DNA of 64,000 bases. Origin: Isoptericola cucumis (lineage in GTDB: Bacteria > Actinomycetota > Actinomycetes > Actinomycetales > Cellulomonadaceae). The stretch lies in assembly GCF_014635665.1 (NCBI RefSeq), contig NZ_BMDG01000012.1, forward strand, positions 107,003 through 171,002, in the 5' to 3' direction. Under the pieces are notes generated by a model. It made no database searches, had not been told where the DNA came from, and saw only the letters and a list, made by a program, of their open reading frames with translations. The position numbers were made by a program, and so were the translations under genes. Positions within the stretch are counted from its first letter, which is position 1. Every line of letters begins with the position of its first letter. This document shows positions 25,209-32,763 of this stretch, piece after piece.

Positions 25209-26375
25209 TCAGCGGGCGGTCGCGGCGAACCCGCGGTCCAGGTCCTCGATCTGGCTCTGCGCCCCCTCGAGGCCGACCGACAGGCGGACCAGCCCGCCGG
25301 GGATGCCGTTCGCCGCGAGCTGCGCGGCGTTGCCGGGCCGCACCGGGGAGCTCACGAGGCTCTCGTAGCCGCCCCAGCTCACGCCGATGCGGAAGAGCCG
25401 CAGGGCGTCGACGAAGCGGGACACGGCGTCGAAGCCGCCGTCGCGCAGCTCGAGGCTGAGCAGGCCGGAGTACCCGGTGAGCTGCGAGCGCACGAGCGGG
25501 TCGTCGGGCGCGTGGTTCGCGTACGGGTGGTGCACCGCGGCCACGGCCGGGTGCTCGAGCAGGTGGTCGATGACGCGCGCGGCGTTCTCCTGGTGCTGCT
25601 CCATGCGCACCGGGAGGGTGCGCAGGCCGCGCAGCACGAGCGAGGCCTCCATCGCCGACATGACCGCGCCGAAGAGCTGGTGGCCCCGGTAGAAGATCTC
25701 CCGGACCAGCTCCGTCGAGCCCACCACGACGCCACCGGTCACGTCGCTGTGGCCGCCGACGTACTTGGTGAGCGAGTGGATCACCAGGTCCACGCCGAGC
25801 CCGAGGGGCTTCTGGAACAGAGGCGTCGCCCACGTGTTGTCGATCGCGGTGAGGATGCCGCGCCGGCGCGTGACCTCGGTCAGCGCGCGCAGGTCCATGA
25901 GCTTCATGAGCATCGTCCCGGGGCTCTCCACGTAGACGAGCGCGGTCCGGTCGGTCAGGTGGCTCTCGACGTCGGCGCCCGGGTCGGTGACGACCGTGTG
26001 GTCGATCCCGAGCCGTCCGAGGTGCTGCGCGAGCTCCAGCGTCGGGCCGTAGACGTTGTTGACGAACAGGACGTGGTCGCCGGCCTTCAGCAGCCCGCCG
26101 AGGACGGCGCCGATCGCGCCCATGCCGGAGGCGAAGCACTTGGCGGCCTCGCCGCCCTCCAGCAGCGCCAGGCGCTTCTCGAGGAAGGCGACCGTCGGGT
26201 TGGTGCCGCGGCTGTAGACGTAGTTCTCGTGCTCGGCGGCCTGCTGGCGGACGAAGTCCCCGAACGACGCCTTGGCGAACAGGCTCGTCTGGAAGATCGG
26301 CGGCGCGATGGCGCCCGGGCCGTCGCCCGGCCCGTCCCAGGGCCCCGTGCAGATCTGCCGGTCGGTGTCGTTCAC
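25209..26375 (-). CDS. Trans-sulfuration family PLP enzyme (methionine gamma-lyase / cystathionine gamma-synthase type)
   Basis: A 388-residue Cys/Met metabolism PLP enzyme. Visible motifs: IAPPIFQTSLF and YVYSRGTNPTVAFLEKRLALLEGGEAAKCFASGMGAI at the N terminus, the Tyr stacking on PLP in VNNVYGPT, Asp179 in AIDNTW, and the PLP lysine Lys204 in IHSLTKYVGGHSD. Members cleave or form C-S bonds in methionine, cysteine or cystathionine; exact reaction is not decided by these motifs. Start is GTG with GGGAG six bases upstream. Operon with an NhaC transporter and divergent from a GntR gene suggests a catabolic lyase. Confidence 0.9.
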   Translation of the reverse strand: MNDTDRQICTGPWDGPGDGPGAIAPPIFQTSLFAKASFGDFVRQQAAEHENYVYSRGTNPTVAFLEKRLALLEGGEAAKCFASGMGAIGAVLGGLLKAGDHVLFVNNVYGPTLELAQHLGRLGIDHTVVTDPGADVESHLTDRTALVYVESPGTMLMKLMDLRALTEVTRRRGILTAIDNTWATPLFQKPLGLGVDLVIHSLTKYVGGHSDVTGGVVVGSTELVREIFYRGHQLFGAVMSAMEASLVLRGLRTLPVRMEQHQENAARVIDHLLEHPAVAAVHHPYANHAPDDPLVRSQLTGYSGLLSLELRDGGFDAVSRFVDALRLFRIGVSWGGYESLVSSPVRPGNAAQLAANGIPGGLVRLSVGLEGAQSQIEDLDRGFAATAR

Positions 26376-26443
26376 TGGCGCTCCCTCGTCGCTCGGTGGC
26401 GGCGCCGGACCGGAGGTGCCCGACGGCGTCGTCGGCACGCAGC

Positions 26444-26452
26444 CTGTAATAC
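26444..26452. promoter_or_regulatory. TGTA-A-TACA palindrome between PLP enzyme and GntR genes
   Basis: A 9-bp perfect palindrome (wider match CTGTAATACAAG) in the 159-bp divergent gap. TNGTNNNACNA or TTGTAnTACAA-like sites are typical of GntR/FCD regulators, so this is the likely site for the adjacent regulator. Confidence 0.55.
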
Positions 26453-26534
26453 AAGCTGCTCTGTGGTCAACTCCGCCCCTGCGGTCGGTAGGCTCGCGCT
26501 CGGCAGCGACGGCGCACGAGCAGAGGCGGACGGG

Positions 26535-27290
26535 GTGGAGAGCACGGAGAACGGAGCACGACGCGCCCGGCCGCGGTCGCTCACCGCGCAGGTCGTCGAG
26601 TTCATCGAGGAGCTGTGCCTCGCCCCCGGCGCCGCCCCCGGCGACCGGCTGCCGTCCGAGGGCGAGCTCGCGACACGGTTCGGCGTCAGCCGCGTGGTGC
26701 TCCGCGAGGCGATGAAGTCGCTCGAGGCCCGCGGCCTCGTCGAGCGCCGTCAGGGCAAGGCCGCGGTGATCGCCTCGCCCAACGCCCTGCCGGTCGAGAA
26801 CTTCGTGGCGCTCGCGGTGCTGCGCGACCGCCGCGCCCTCCTGGAGTTCACCGAGATCCGCACGGCGCTCGAGGTGCACGGCGCCCGGCTCGCGGCCCGG
26901 CGGGTCGCCGGGCCCGACCGCGACGACGCGCACGAGCATCTCGCCCGGGCCCGGGCGGCCGTCGACGAGCTCCTGGCCGACCCCGCCGACATGCCCACCC
27001 GCCTGCGCACCGACCTGGCCTTCCACCAGGCCGTCGCGGCGGCGTCGGGCAACGCCAGCCTCGCCCAGATCCTCGACGCCCTCGAGCGGACGCTCGCCGG
27101 CAGCAGGCGCGAGAGCCACCGGCGGTACCTCGCCACCGGCGCCGACCCGGCCGGCTCCGCCGCCGAGCACGAGGAGCTCCTCGAGGCGGTCCTGTCGGGC
27201 GACCCGTCACGCGCGGCCGCGGCGATGGAGGAGCACCTGCACGTCACCATGCAGGAGATCGAGACCCGGCCGCAGGGCACGGACTCGTGA
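26535..27290 (+). CDS. GntR family regulator, FadR/FCD subfamily
   Basis: A 251-residue protein. Residues 15-80 form the GntR winged helix (DRLPSEGELATRFGVSRVVLREAMKSLEARGLVERRQGKAAVI), followed by an all-helical FCD ligand domain (EFTEIRTALEVHGARLAARR, TDLAFHQAVAAASGN, EHEELLEAVLSGDPSRAAAAMEEHL). FCD proteins bind carboxylates, often through a metal held by an Asp and His residues. The GTG at 26535 follows a purine-rich AGAGGCGG; a GTG about 70 bp upstream is less likely. Divergent from the PLP enzyme/NhaC operon and 20 bp upstream of a thioesterase-like gene; likely controls both. Confidence 0.9.
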   Translation: MESTENGARRARPRSLTAQVVEFIEELCLAPGAAPGDRLPSEGELATRFGVSRVVLREAMKSLEARGLVERRQGKAAVIASPNALPVENFVALAVLRDRRALLEFTEIRTALEVHGARLAARRVAGPDRDDAHEHLARARAAVDELLADPADMPTRLRTDLAFHQAVAAASGNASLAQILDALERTLAGSRRESHRRYLATGADPAGSAAEHEELLEAVLSGDPSRAAAAMEEHLHVTMQEIETRPQGTDS

Positions 27291-27310
27291 GCATCTGGTA
27301 GGAGACTCCC

Positions 27311-28084
27311 ATGGCCTACTTCACCCGCACCGGCGCGACGACGTTCACCCCCACCCGCCACGTCGGCGGCGCCTGGAAGACGGACGAGCAGCACGTCGCC
27401 CCCACCCTCGGCCTGCTCACGCACCTCGTCGAGCTCGACCGCGCGGCGCGAGGCCGCGACGACCTGGCGCCGACGCGCCTGACCTTCGACATCTGGGGGA
27501 CCTACCCGCTCGCCCCCATGGAGACGCAGGTGCGCGTGCTGCGCCCGGGCCGGGGCGTCGAGCTGGTGGAGGCGGAGGTCGCGTGCGGCGGACGCCGGTC
27601 GGTCACCCTCCGCGCGTGGCTCGCGGCGGTGGCCGACACCCGGGAGCTCGAGGCGGGCGCGCCGGCCCCGGTCCCGGGCCCCGAGGCCACGCCGTCGTGG
27701 GACCCGACGACCGACTGGCCGGGCGACTTCGTCGCGTCGATCGACGTGCGGCGCACCATGGCCGGGCCCGGCCGCGGCACGGTCTGGGTCCGCACCCCGC
27801 ACCCGCTGGTCGAGGACGAGGAGGTCGGCGGCCTCGCCCGGTTCGCCGGGCTGCTCGACGTCGCCAACGGGATGTCGGTGCGCGTCGACCCGCGCGAGGT
27901 GGCGTTCCCCAACCTCGACCTCACGGCCGACCTCTTCCGCGCGCCCGACGGCGAGTGGCTGGGCCTGGACACGACCGTGACCTTCGGGCCGGCGGGCGCC
28001 GGACTGACCAGCGCCGTCCTGCACGACGTGCACGGACCGGTCGGGGTGAGCAACCAGTCGCTCGTCGTGCGGCGACGAGGCTGA
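27311..28084 (+). CDS. Thioesterase-like (double hot-dog, 4HBT_3 type) protein
   Basis: A 257-residue protein resembling the thioesterase-like superfamily of actinobacteria. It has a first hot-dog half with FTPTRHVGGAWKTDEQHVAPTLGLLTH and DIWGTYPLAPMETQVRVLRPGR, and a second half ending in TTVTFGPAGAGLTSAVLHDVHGPVGVSNQSLVVRR, a typical C terminus. Members hydrolyse acyl-CoA thioesters; the acyl group is unknown. GGTAGGAG seven bases before the ATG. It follows the GntR gene by 20 bp and is likely co-transcribed. Confidence 0.82.
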   Translation: MAYFTRTGATTFTPTRHVGGAWKTDEQHVAPTLGLLTHLVELDRAARGRDDLAPTRLTFDIWGTYPLAPMETQVRVLRPGRGVELVEAEVACGGRRSVTLRAWLAAVADTRELEAGAPAPVPGPEATPSWDPTTDWPGDFVASIDVRRTMAGPGRGTVWVRTPHPLVEDEEVGGLARFAGLLDVANGMSVRVDPREVAFPNLDLTADLFRAPDGEWLGLDTTVTFGPAGAGLTSAVLHDVHGPVGVSNQSLVVRRRG

Positions 28085-28100
28085 GCCGGGGGTCCCCGGC
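28085..28100. terminator. Hairpin between convergent genes
   Basis: GCCGGG and CCCGGC arms around a GGTC loop, starting right after the stop codon of the thioesterase-like gene and just before the end of the convergent DUF5808-like gene. Could serve both directions; no U tract. Confidence 0.4.
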
Positions 28101-28105
28101 CGGCG

Positions 28106-28453
28106 TCAGGCGACGTCGGGCTCCTCGTCGGCGAAACGCTCGCGCACCAGCGCCACGACGCGCCCGAGGTTCAGCGTCCACCCGACGCCGAACACGTGGG
28201 GGCTGACGAGGTGCTCGCCCTCGGGGTCCCACACACGCTCCTTGAACCGCTCGACGGTCGGGACGCGGAACTCGTAGGGCACGAAGCCCACGGTGCCGTG
28301 CCAGGTCCGCTCGTCCGGGTCCTTCTGCAGCTCCTTGGTGACGGCCGCGATGACGAGCCCGATCGTCACCAGCCGGATCAGGGCGCCGAGCCCGCCCTTG
28401 CGCTTGCCGCCCTTGTGGGCGGCATGCTCCCGCCCACCTTGCTTTCCGCTCAT
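28106..28453 (-). CDS. Small membrane-associated protein, DUF5808-like
   Basis: A 115-residue protein with a basic Gly/Lys-rich N terminus (GKQGGREHAAHKGGKRKGG), one hydrophobic segment (LGALIRLVTIGLVIAAVT) and a C-terminal soluble domain ending VFGVGWTLNLGRVV, the motif I associate with DUF5808. No enzymatic residues are evident. It is preceded by its own ATG with a GAGG-type site. Function unknown. Confidence 0.7.
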   Translation of the reverse strand: MSGKQGGREHAAHKGGKRKGGLGALIRLVTIGLVIAAVTKELQKDPDERTWHGTVGFVPYEFRVPTVERFKERVWDPEGEHLVSPHVFGVGWTLNLGRVVALVRERFADEEPDVA

Positions 28454-28519
28454 CTCGCGCTCCTCTCGTCGGCGCCAGAGGCCGCGGCGCCTTCTCCCAG
28501 CGTGCCCCCTCTCGGGGTC

Positions 28520-28708
28520 TCAGGCCTCTGGTGGCTCCTGCAGGGCGCGCACCTCGATCCGGCTCCGCAGCGCCAGCGCCCCCCGCGTCGCCCACCCGAC
28601 GGCCGCGGCCTCGTCGTCGGCCTCGATCACCCAGAAGCCGCCCACGTACTCGGACGCCTCGACGAACGGGCCGTCGGTGACCACGGGCTCTGCCTCCTCG
28701 GCATCGGT
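28520..28708 (-). pseudogene. C-terminal remnant of a YCII/DGPF-domain protein
   Basis: The frame encodes VVTDGPFVEASEYVGGFWVIEADDEAAAVGWATRGALALRSRIEVRAL in pieces that match the second half of the DGPF (YCII-related) family, whose members are about 110-120 residues. The N-terminal half (KYMLLIY-type strand and helix) is missing. Upstream in-frame sequence to 28798 is Arg-rich and unlike the family, and runs into the DUF4287 gene. A deletion joining it to the DUF4287 gene is the simplest explanation. These proteins are usually next to sigma factors; none is here. Confidence 0.7.
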
Positions 28709-28758
28709 ACCGCCCAGCACACACGAGCGGGCGTCGGCCCGCACGCGCGGCGTCCGGA

Positions 28759-29052
28759 TCACCGGTCGACGGGCATGCTGTCCCTGCCGTCGAGCCACAG
28801 CCGGTCGCTCGCGTCGCGGTGCGACCCCTCGGTGCCGACATGCGTGGTGGCGATCCGGTCACCCTTGGTGATGACGTGCGTGACGGCCGTCGCGTGGCCG
28901 TGCCCGATCCCGTACGTCTCCTTGAGCCACGCGACGACGGGGGTCGCCTTGCTGCCGGGGCCGAAACCCTGCTCTGCCGCGGCGTCCACGAGCTGGCGGG
29001 GCGTCAGCCCGGTCCTGGTCTCGACGGCGTCGAGGTAGGCCTGGAAGGACAT
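28759..29052 (-). CDS. DUF4287 domain protein
   Basis: A 97-residue protein. It opens with MSFQAYLDAVETRTGLTPRQLVDAA and continues GFGPGSKATPVVAWLKETYGIGHGHATAVTHVI, the conserved DUF4287 core, a small helical domain of unknown function. The ATG overlaps the stop of the cupin gene as ATGA, so the two are coupled. The C-terminal 25 residues (GTEGSHRDASDRLWLDGRDS) are beyond the usual domain and may derive from the deletion that truncated the YCII gene downstream. Confidence 0.85.
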   Translation of the reverse strand: MSFQAYLDAVETRTGLTPRQLVDAAAEQGFGPGSKATPVVAWLKETYGIGHGHATAVTHVITKGDRIATTHVGTEGSHRDASDRLWLDGRDSMPVDR

Positions 29053-29417
29053 CAGCGGCTCTCCTGGGTCTCGGGCTCCGGGCTCTTGTCCTGCTGGATC
29101 ATCGTGCCCGACGCGTGGATGCACATCATGCGCAGCAGGCCGGTCCCGGAGTTGGTGAAGCCGTGCCACGTGTCGGGCCCCACGACGGCGGTGTCGCCCG
29201 CGCGGGCGACGACGGTCTCGTCGCCGATCCGGATCGTCGCCTCGCCGTCGAGCACGTTCCACGTCTCGCTGTACGGGTGCCTGTGCAGGCCCGGGCCCTG
29301 GCCGGGGTCGTTGGTGACGAGGAAGAACGAGACGCCCGAGCCATGGGGCTCGCCCTCGAAGCGCAGCGTCCGCGAGCCGTCGAGCCGGATCGCCTCTGCG
29401 GGTACCACCGTGGTCAT
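29052..29417 (-). CDS. Cupin domain protein
   Basis: A 121-residue single-domain cupin. Motif 1 is GPGLHRHPYSETWNVLDGEATIRIG with the metal-binding His-x-His and Glu, motif 2 is GDTAVVGPDTWHGFTNSG with the final His. Such small cupins bind a metal and serve as sugar or antibiotic modifying enzymes or sensors. AGGAGG five bases before the ATG. First gene of a pair with DUF4287. Confidence 0.88.
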   Translation of the reverse strand: MTTVVPAEAIRLDGSRTLRFEGEPHGSGVSFFLVTNDPGQGPGLHRHPYSETWNVLDGEATIRIGDETVVARAGDTAVVGPDTWHGFTNSGTGLLRMMCIHASGTMIQQDKSPEPETQESR

Positions 29418-29517
29418 TGCAGCCTCCTGCGTGTCGACCGACCCCGGGGCGGCGTCGGTGCGACCAGCCTCGCGAGAGACCGGCGGGTCCACGACCCTTT
29501 CGACGAGCGTCGAAAGG

Positions 29518-30165
29518 TCAGCGCGACCGCGGTCCGCGCGGCGTCGCGTCGAGAGCGCTCTGGACCAGCGTGCCCATGGTGCGACCGGCGGCCCGCAGCG
29601 GTCCCGGGTCGCGCGTGGTGCGGCCCAGCAGGAACGCGCCCTCGGTGAGCATGATCATCGCCAGCGCCAGGTCCCGCGCGCGGTCGCGGGCGACATGCCG
29701 GGAGAACCACGCCGTGCCGCCGTCGAGCCACTCGGCGAACACGTCGGCGGCGGCCCGGCGCAGCGGCTCGTTGGTGTCGGCGACGTCGAGCGCCATCGTC
29801 GCGACGGGGCACCCGTCGGCATAGCTGTCGGCGACCAGCTCCTCGGCGGCGGAGTCGAAGGCGTGCACGACGGCCTCGACCGGGTCGGCCCGTTCCTCCA
29901 GGAGACCCAGCACGAGCGCCATGAACTGCGGTCCGGTCGTGCGGATCATGTCCTCCGCGAGCGCATCCTTGCCGCCGGGGAAGAAGTGGTAGATCGAGCC
30001 GAAGGGCGCTGCGGCGTCCGTGGCCACCTGCTTGAGGCCCGTGCCGGCGTACCCGCGCCGCGCGAACAGCCGCGCCGCCGCGTGCCGGATGCGGGTACGC
30101 GTGTCGGCTCCGGCGGGGGCCTCCGCGAGGAGCGGGGGGTGGTTCGAGGGGGTTGCCGCGGACAT
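29518..30165 (-). CDS. TetR family regulator (YxaF/LmrA-like)
   Basis: A 215-residue protein with a TetR helix-turn-helix at about residues 21-70 (TRTRIRHAAARLFARRGYAGTGLKQVATDAAAPFGSIYHFFPGGKDAL). The FGSIYHFFPGGKDAL sequence is characteristic of the LmrA/YxaF subgroup, which regulates efflux or small-molecule response genes. The start has TAGACT six bases upstream. Divergent from an alpha/beta hydrolase gene with a palindrome between the two. Confidence 0.9.
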   Translation of the reverse strand: MSAATPSNHPPLLAEAPAGADTRTRIRHAAARLFARRGYAGTGLKQVATDAAAPFGSIYHFFPGGKDALAEDMIRTTGPQFMALVLGLLEERADPVEAVVHAFDSAAEELVADSYADGCPVATMALDVADTNEPLRRAAADVFAEWLDGGTAWFSRHVARDRARDLALAMIMLTEGAFLLGRTTRDPGPLRAAGRTMGTLVQSALDATPRGPRSR

Positions 30166-30171
30166 GCCGCG

Positions 30172-30177
30172 AGTCTA
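30172..30177 (-). promoter_or_regulatory. Leaderless-type -10 element for tetR
   Basis: TAGACT on the minus strand, six bases before the ATG at 30165. Confidence 0.5.
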
Positions 30178-30189
30178 CGGTGGCCTGGC

Positions 30190-30201
30190 TAGAACGATCT
30201 A
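30190..30201. promoter_or_regulatory. Candidate TetR operator
   Basis: TAGAACGATCTA, a palindrome with 10 of 12 positions paired, lies in the 62-bp gap between the divergent tetR and hydrolase genes. LmrA/YxaF-type regulators bind sites of this kind (TAGA-n4-TCTA). Position overlaps the spacer of the tetR promoter. Confidence 0.6.
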
Positions 30202-30227
30202 TCAAGAGTGGCCGAAGGGCGTGTCAC

Positions 30228-31061
30228 ATGGCAGTCGTCGAGCTGGAGGCAGGGCCCGTCACCTATGAGGACACGGGCGGCACGGGGCCCGTCGTGGTGC
30301 TCGGGCACGGCCCGCCGATGGACTCCCGCGCCTGGCGCAAGGTGGTCCCGCTGCTCCCGGGGTTCCGGGTCATCACCCCGACCCTGCCGCTCGGCGGCCA
30401 CCGCGAGCCCATGCGGGCGGACGCGGACCTGTCGCAGCGCGGGATGGCGCGGCTCCTCGGCGATCTCCTCGACGCGCTCGACCTCACCGACGTCACGCTG
30501 GTGCTGAACGACTGGGGCGGCGGGCAGTTCCTCGTCAACGACGGCCGCACCGACCGGATCGGGCGGCTGGTGCTGGCCGCCTGCGAGGCGTTCGACAACT
30601 TTCCTCCCGGCGCCGCGAAGGCGCTGGGACGGGCCGCACGGATCCCCGGCGGGATGTGGCTCACCCTGCAGCTCTTCCGGGTGCGAGCGTTCCGCCGCAT
30701 GCCCGGCGGCTACGGCGGGATGTCGGTGGTGGGCCTCCCGGACGACCTGCTCGTGGACTGGTTCGCCCCCGCCACCCGCGACCGGAGGATCCGCCGGGAC
30801 TTCGCCAAGTTCGCCGGCAGCGCCCCGGGGCGCGCCGAGCTGCTGCGGCTCGCCGAAGGCTGGCGCGCGTTCACCAAGCCGGTGCTGGTGGTGTGGGCGG
30901 CGCACGACCCGCTCATGCCGGCCGGCCACGGCCCTCGGCTCGCGGCTCTCTACCCCGACGCCCGCCTCGAGGTCCTGGAGGAGTCCGCCACGCTCGTGGG
31001 CGAGGACCAGCCGGAGCGCTTCGCCCGGCTCCTCGTCGAGTTCGCGGCGCAGCGCGTCTAG
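30228..31061 (+). CDS. Alpha/beta hydrolase of haloalkane dehalogenase/epoxide hydrolase type, catalytic His apparently lost
   Basis: A 277-residue alpha/beta hydrolase. The oxyanion region is LGHGPPMDSRAWRKVVPLL, the nucleophile elbow LVLNDWGGGQF provides Asp95 (as in haloalkane dehalogenases and epoxide hydrolases), and a possible acid is Asp227 in WAAHDPLM. At the place of the usual Ser-Gly-His before a QEDxP-like motif, the sequence is LEESATLVGEDQPERF, so Thr255 stands where the catalytic His is expected. It may be inactive, use another His, or have a binding role. Start has GAAGGG eight bases upstream. Probably controlled by the divergent TetR. Confidence 0.8.
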   Translation: MAVVELEAGPVTYEDTGGTGPVVVLGHGPPMDSRAWRKVVPLLPGFRVITPTLPLGGHREPMRADADLSQRGMARLLGDLLDALDLTDVTLVLNDWGGGQFLVNDGRTDRIGRLVLAACEAFDNFPPGAAKALGRAARIPGGMWLTLQLFRVRAFRRMPGGYGGMSVVGLPDDLLVDWFAPATRDRRIRRDFAKFAGSAPGRAELLRLAEGWRAFTKPVLVVWAAHDPLMPAGHGPRLAALYPDARLEVLEESATLVGEDQPERFARLLVEFAAQRV

Positions 31062-31076
31062 CCACGACGGCGCGGC

Positions 31077-31082
31077 TACGGT
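31077..31082 (+). promoter_or_regulatory. Leaderless-type -10 element
   Basis: TACGGT six bases before the GTG start at 31089; supports that start and a transcript separate from the upstream hydrolase gene. Confidence 0.5.
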
Positions 31083-31088
31083 GTCGGC

Positions 31089-32066
31089 GTGCCTCGCCAC
31101 GTGGAGTTCCGACTCGCGCCGGGTGACGTGTCGGCGATCCGGTTCGGCATCTCCCCCGGCCACGAGCTCGCGCACGCCGTCCGCGTGCTGAGCCGGCCCC
31201 AGTACCACCCGCTGCAGTGGGGCTGGCTGCGCCGGGCCCGGCGGCAGGTCCCGGAGCGGGCGTTCGAGCTGATGCGGCTGCTGATCGGCCCCGACGGGTA
31301 CCTGCCGGACTTCCTCACCTCGACGCCCGGCTGGGACCTGGGCCCGGCCGGGGAGCTGGAGCGGCTCCACGAGGCCGACCCGGGGCCGATGCGGGTCGAC
31401 CTGCTCAAGCGCGTCGACCGCACGACGGGTGCCGAGCAACGCGCGCTGCGCGCGATGGCCGACGACCCGGAGCGCACGCGGGCGGCCGTCGCGGACGCCT
31501 GGGAGCAGTGCTGGGACGCGCTGGTCGCCCCGTACTGGCCGCAGCTCGAACGCATCCTGCGCGCCGACATCGGCACCCGGTCCCGCCGCACGACGACGCA
31601 CGGCCTGGGCGAGATGGTCGAGACCCTGCACGAGGCGGTGAGCTGGGCACCCGACGCGGTGCGGGTGCGGCTGCGGCTGCACGGCGAGGTGCTGGACTGC
31701 GCGGGCAGCGGCCTTGTGCTCGTGCCGTCGGTCATGGCGCCACGGTGCTCCGTCGTGACCGAGCCGCCCGCGCAGCCCACGCTCTTCTACCCGGCGCTCG
31801 GCCTCTCGGAGCGCTGGGCCGACGACGCCGCCGACCCGTCCGACGCGCTCGCCGGACTGCTCGGGGCCGGCCGCGCGGGGGTGCTGCTCGCGCTCCGGGA
31901 ACCGCTTTCGACGAGCGAGGTCGCGGCGGCCGGCGGGCTCGCCGTGTCGACGGCGTCGCACCACCTCGCGCTGCTGCGTGCCGCCCGCCTCGTCGACTCG
32001 AGGCGCGACGGCGCGAGCGTCCTGCACGTGCGCACGCCGCTGGGCGAGGCGCTGGTCGGTGCGTGA
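31089..32066 (+). CDS. DUF5937/ArsR-type helix-turn-helix regulator
   Basis: A 325-residue protein. The N-terminal 230 residues are a DUF5937-like domain (FRLAPGDVSAIRFGISPGHELAHAVRVL, then WWRLRRARR-type basic helix and LSERWADD region). The C terminus is an ArsR-like winged helix (LLALREPLSTSEVAAAGGLAVSTASHHLALLRAARLVDSRRDG). The family is common in Streptomyces and relatives, with unknown ligands. GTG start supported by TACGGT upstream. It stands 27 bp after the hydrolase gene and 43 bp before a TetR gene. Confidence 0.85.
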   Translation: MPRHVEFRLAPGDVSAIRFGISPGHELAHAVRVLSRPQYHPLQWGWLRRARRQVPERAFELMRLLIGPDGYLPDFLTSTPGWDLGPAGELERLHEADPGPMRVDLLKRVDRTTGAEQRALRAMADDPERTRAAVADAWEQCWDALVAPYWPQLERILRADIGTRSRRTTTHGLGEMVETLHEAVSWAPDAVRVRLRLHGEVLDCAGSGLVLVPSVMAPRCSVVTEPPAQPTLFYPALGLSERWADDAADPSDALAGLLGAGRAGVLLALREPLSTSEVAAAGGLAVSTASHHLALLRAARLVDSRRDGASVLHVRTPLGEALVGA

Positions 32067-32097
32067 CGCCTGCGGGCCGCCGCCGGGGCCCGCTCCG

Positions 32098-32103
32098 TAC
32101 GAT
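32098..32103 (+). promoter_or_regulatory. Leaderless-type -10 element
   Basis: TACGAT six bases before the ATG at 32110. Confidence 0.5.
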
Positions 32104-32109
32104 GACCGC

Positions 32110-32763
32110 ATGGTGAACCCGGAAGGCGGCGCGGGACCCGTGGGTCGAACCCCCGGACGTTCGTACCGGCAGGCCGCGGAACGGCGTGCGGAGATCCTCG
32201 CCCGCGCGATCGAGCTGTTCGCGGAGCACGGCACGGACACGTCGCTGCGGGCGATCGGCGAGTCGATCGGGGTGTCGCACGCGGCGCTGCGCTACTACTT
32301 CGCGTCGCGCGACGAGCTGCTCATCGAGGTCTACCGCCAGCACGAGCAGCAGGAGAAGGAGCCCTCCGACCCCGAGGACGTCCCCGCGGTCACGCTGATG
32401 GAGCGCAGCGCGGAGCGCAACCGGTCCATCCCGGGCATCGTCGGGCTGTACGCGACCCTCACGACCGACGCCCTCCAGGCGGACGCTCACCCGCAGACGC
32501 GCGAGTTCGTCACCGAGCGCTTCCGCCGCGTGCGCGCCGACCTCGTCGAGCGGATCGAGGCGGGACAGCGCGCGGGGACGGTCGCGGCGGACGTCGACCC
32601 GTCGGACGCCGCGGCTCTCGTGGCCGCGGCGTCCGACGGGCTGCAGCTGCAGTGGCTGCTCGACCCGGAGGCGGTCGACGTCCGCCGGTCGTTGGAGCTC
32701 CTGGAGCGCCTGCTCCCGGGGAACGGGTCACGCCCGGAGCCCCGGGACTCGCGCCCGGGCTAG
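32110..32763 (+). CDS. TetR family regulator
   Basis: A 217-residue protein with a TetR DNA-binding domain at about residues 18-66 (RQAAERRAEILARAIELFAEHG, LRAIGESIGVSHAALRYYFASRDELLIEVY). The ligand domain is helical and resembles the subgroup often beside sugar genes. Its TAG stop and that of the convergent oxidoreductase share the four bases CTAG at 32760-32763. It may regulate the convergent sugar oxidoreductase/isomerase pair, but no site links them directly. Confidence 0.88.
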   Translation: MVNPEGGAGPVGRTPGRSYRQAAERRAEILARAIELFAEHGTDTSLRAIGESIGVSHAALRYYFASRDELLIEVYRQHEQQEKEPSDPEDVPAVTLMERSAERNRSIPGIVGLYATLTTDALQADAHPQTREFVTERFRRVRADLVERIEAGQRAGTVAADVDPSDAAALVAAASDGLQLQWLLDPEAVDVRRSLELLERLLPGNGSRPEPRDSRPG

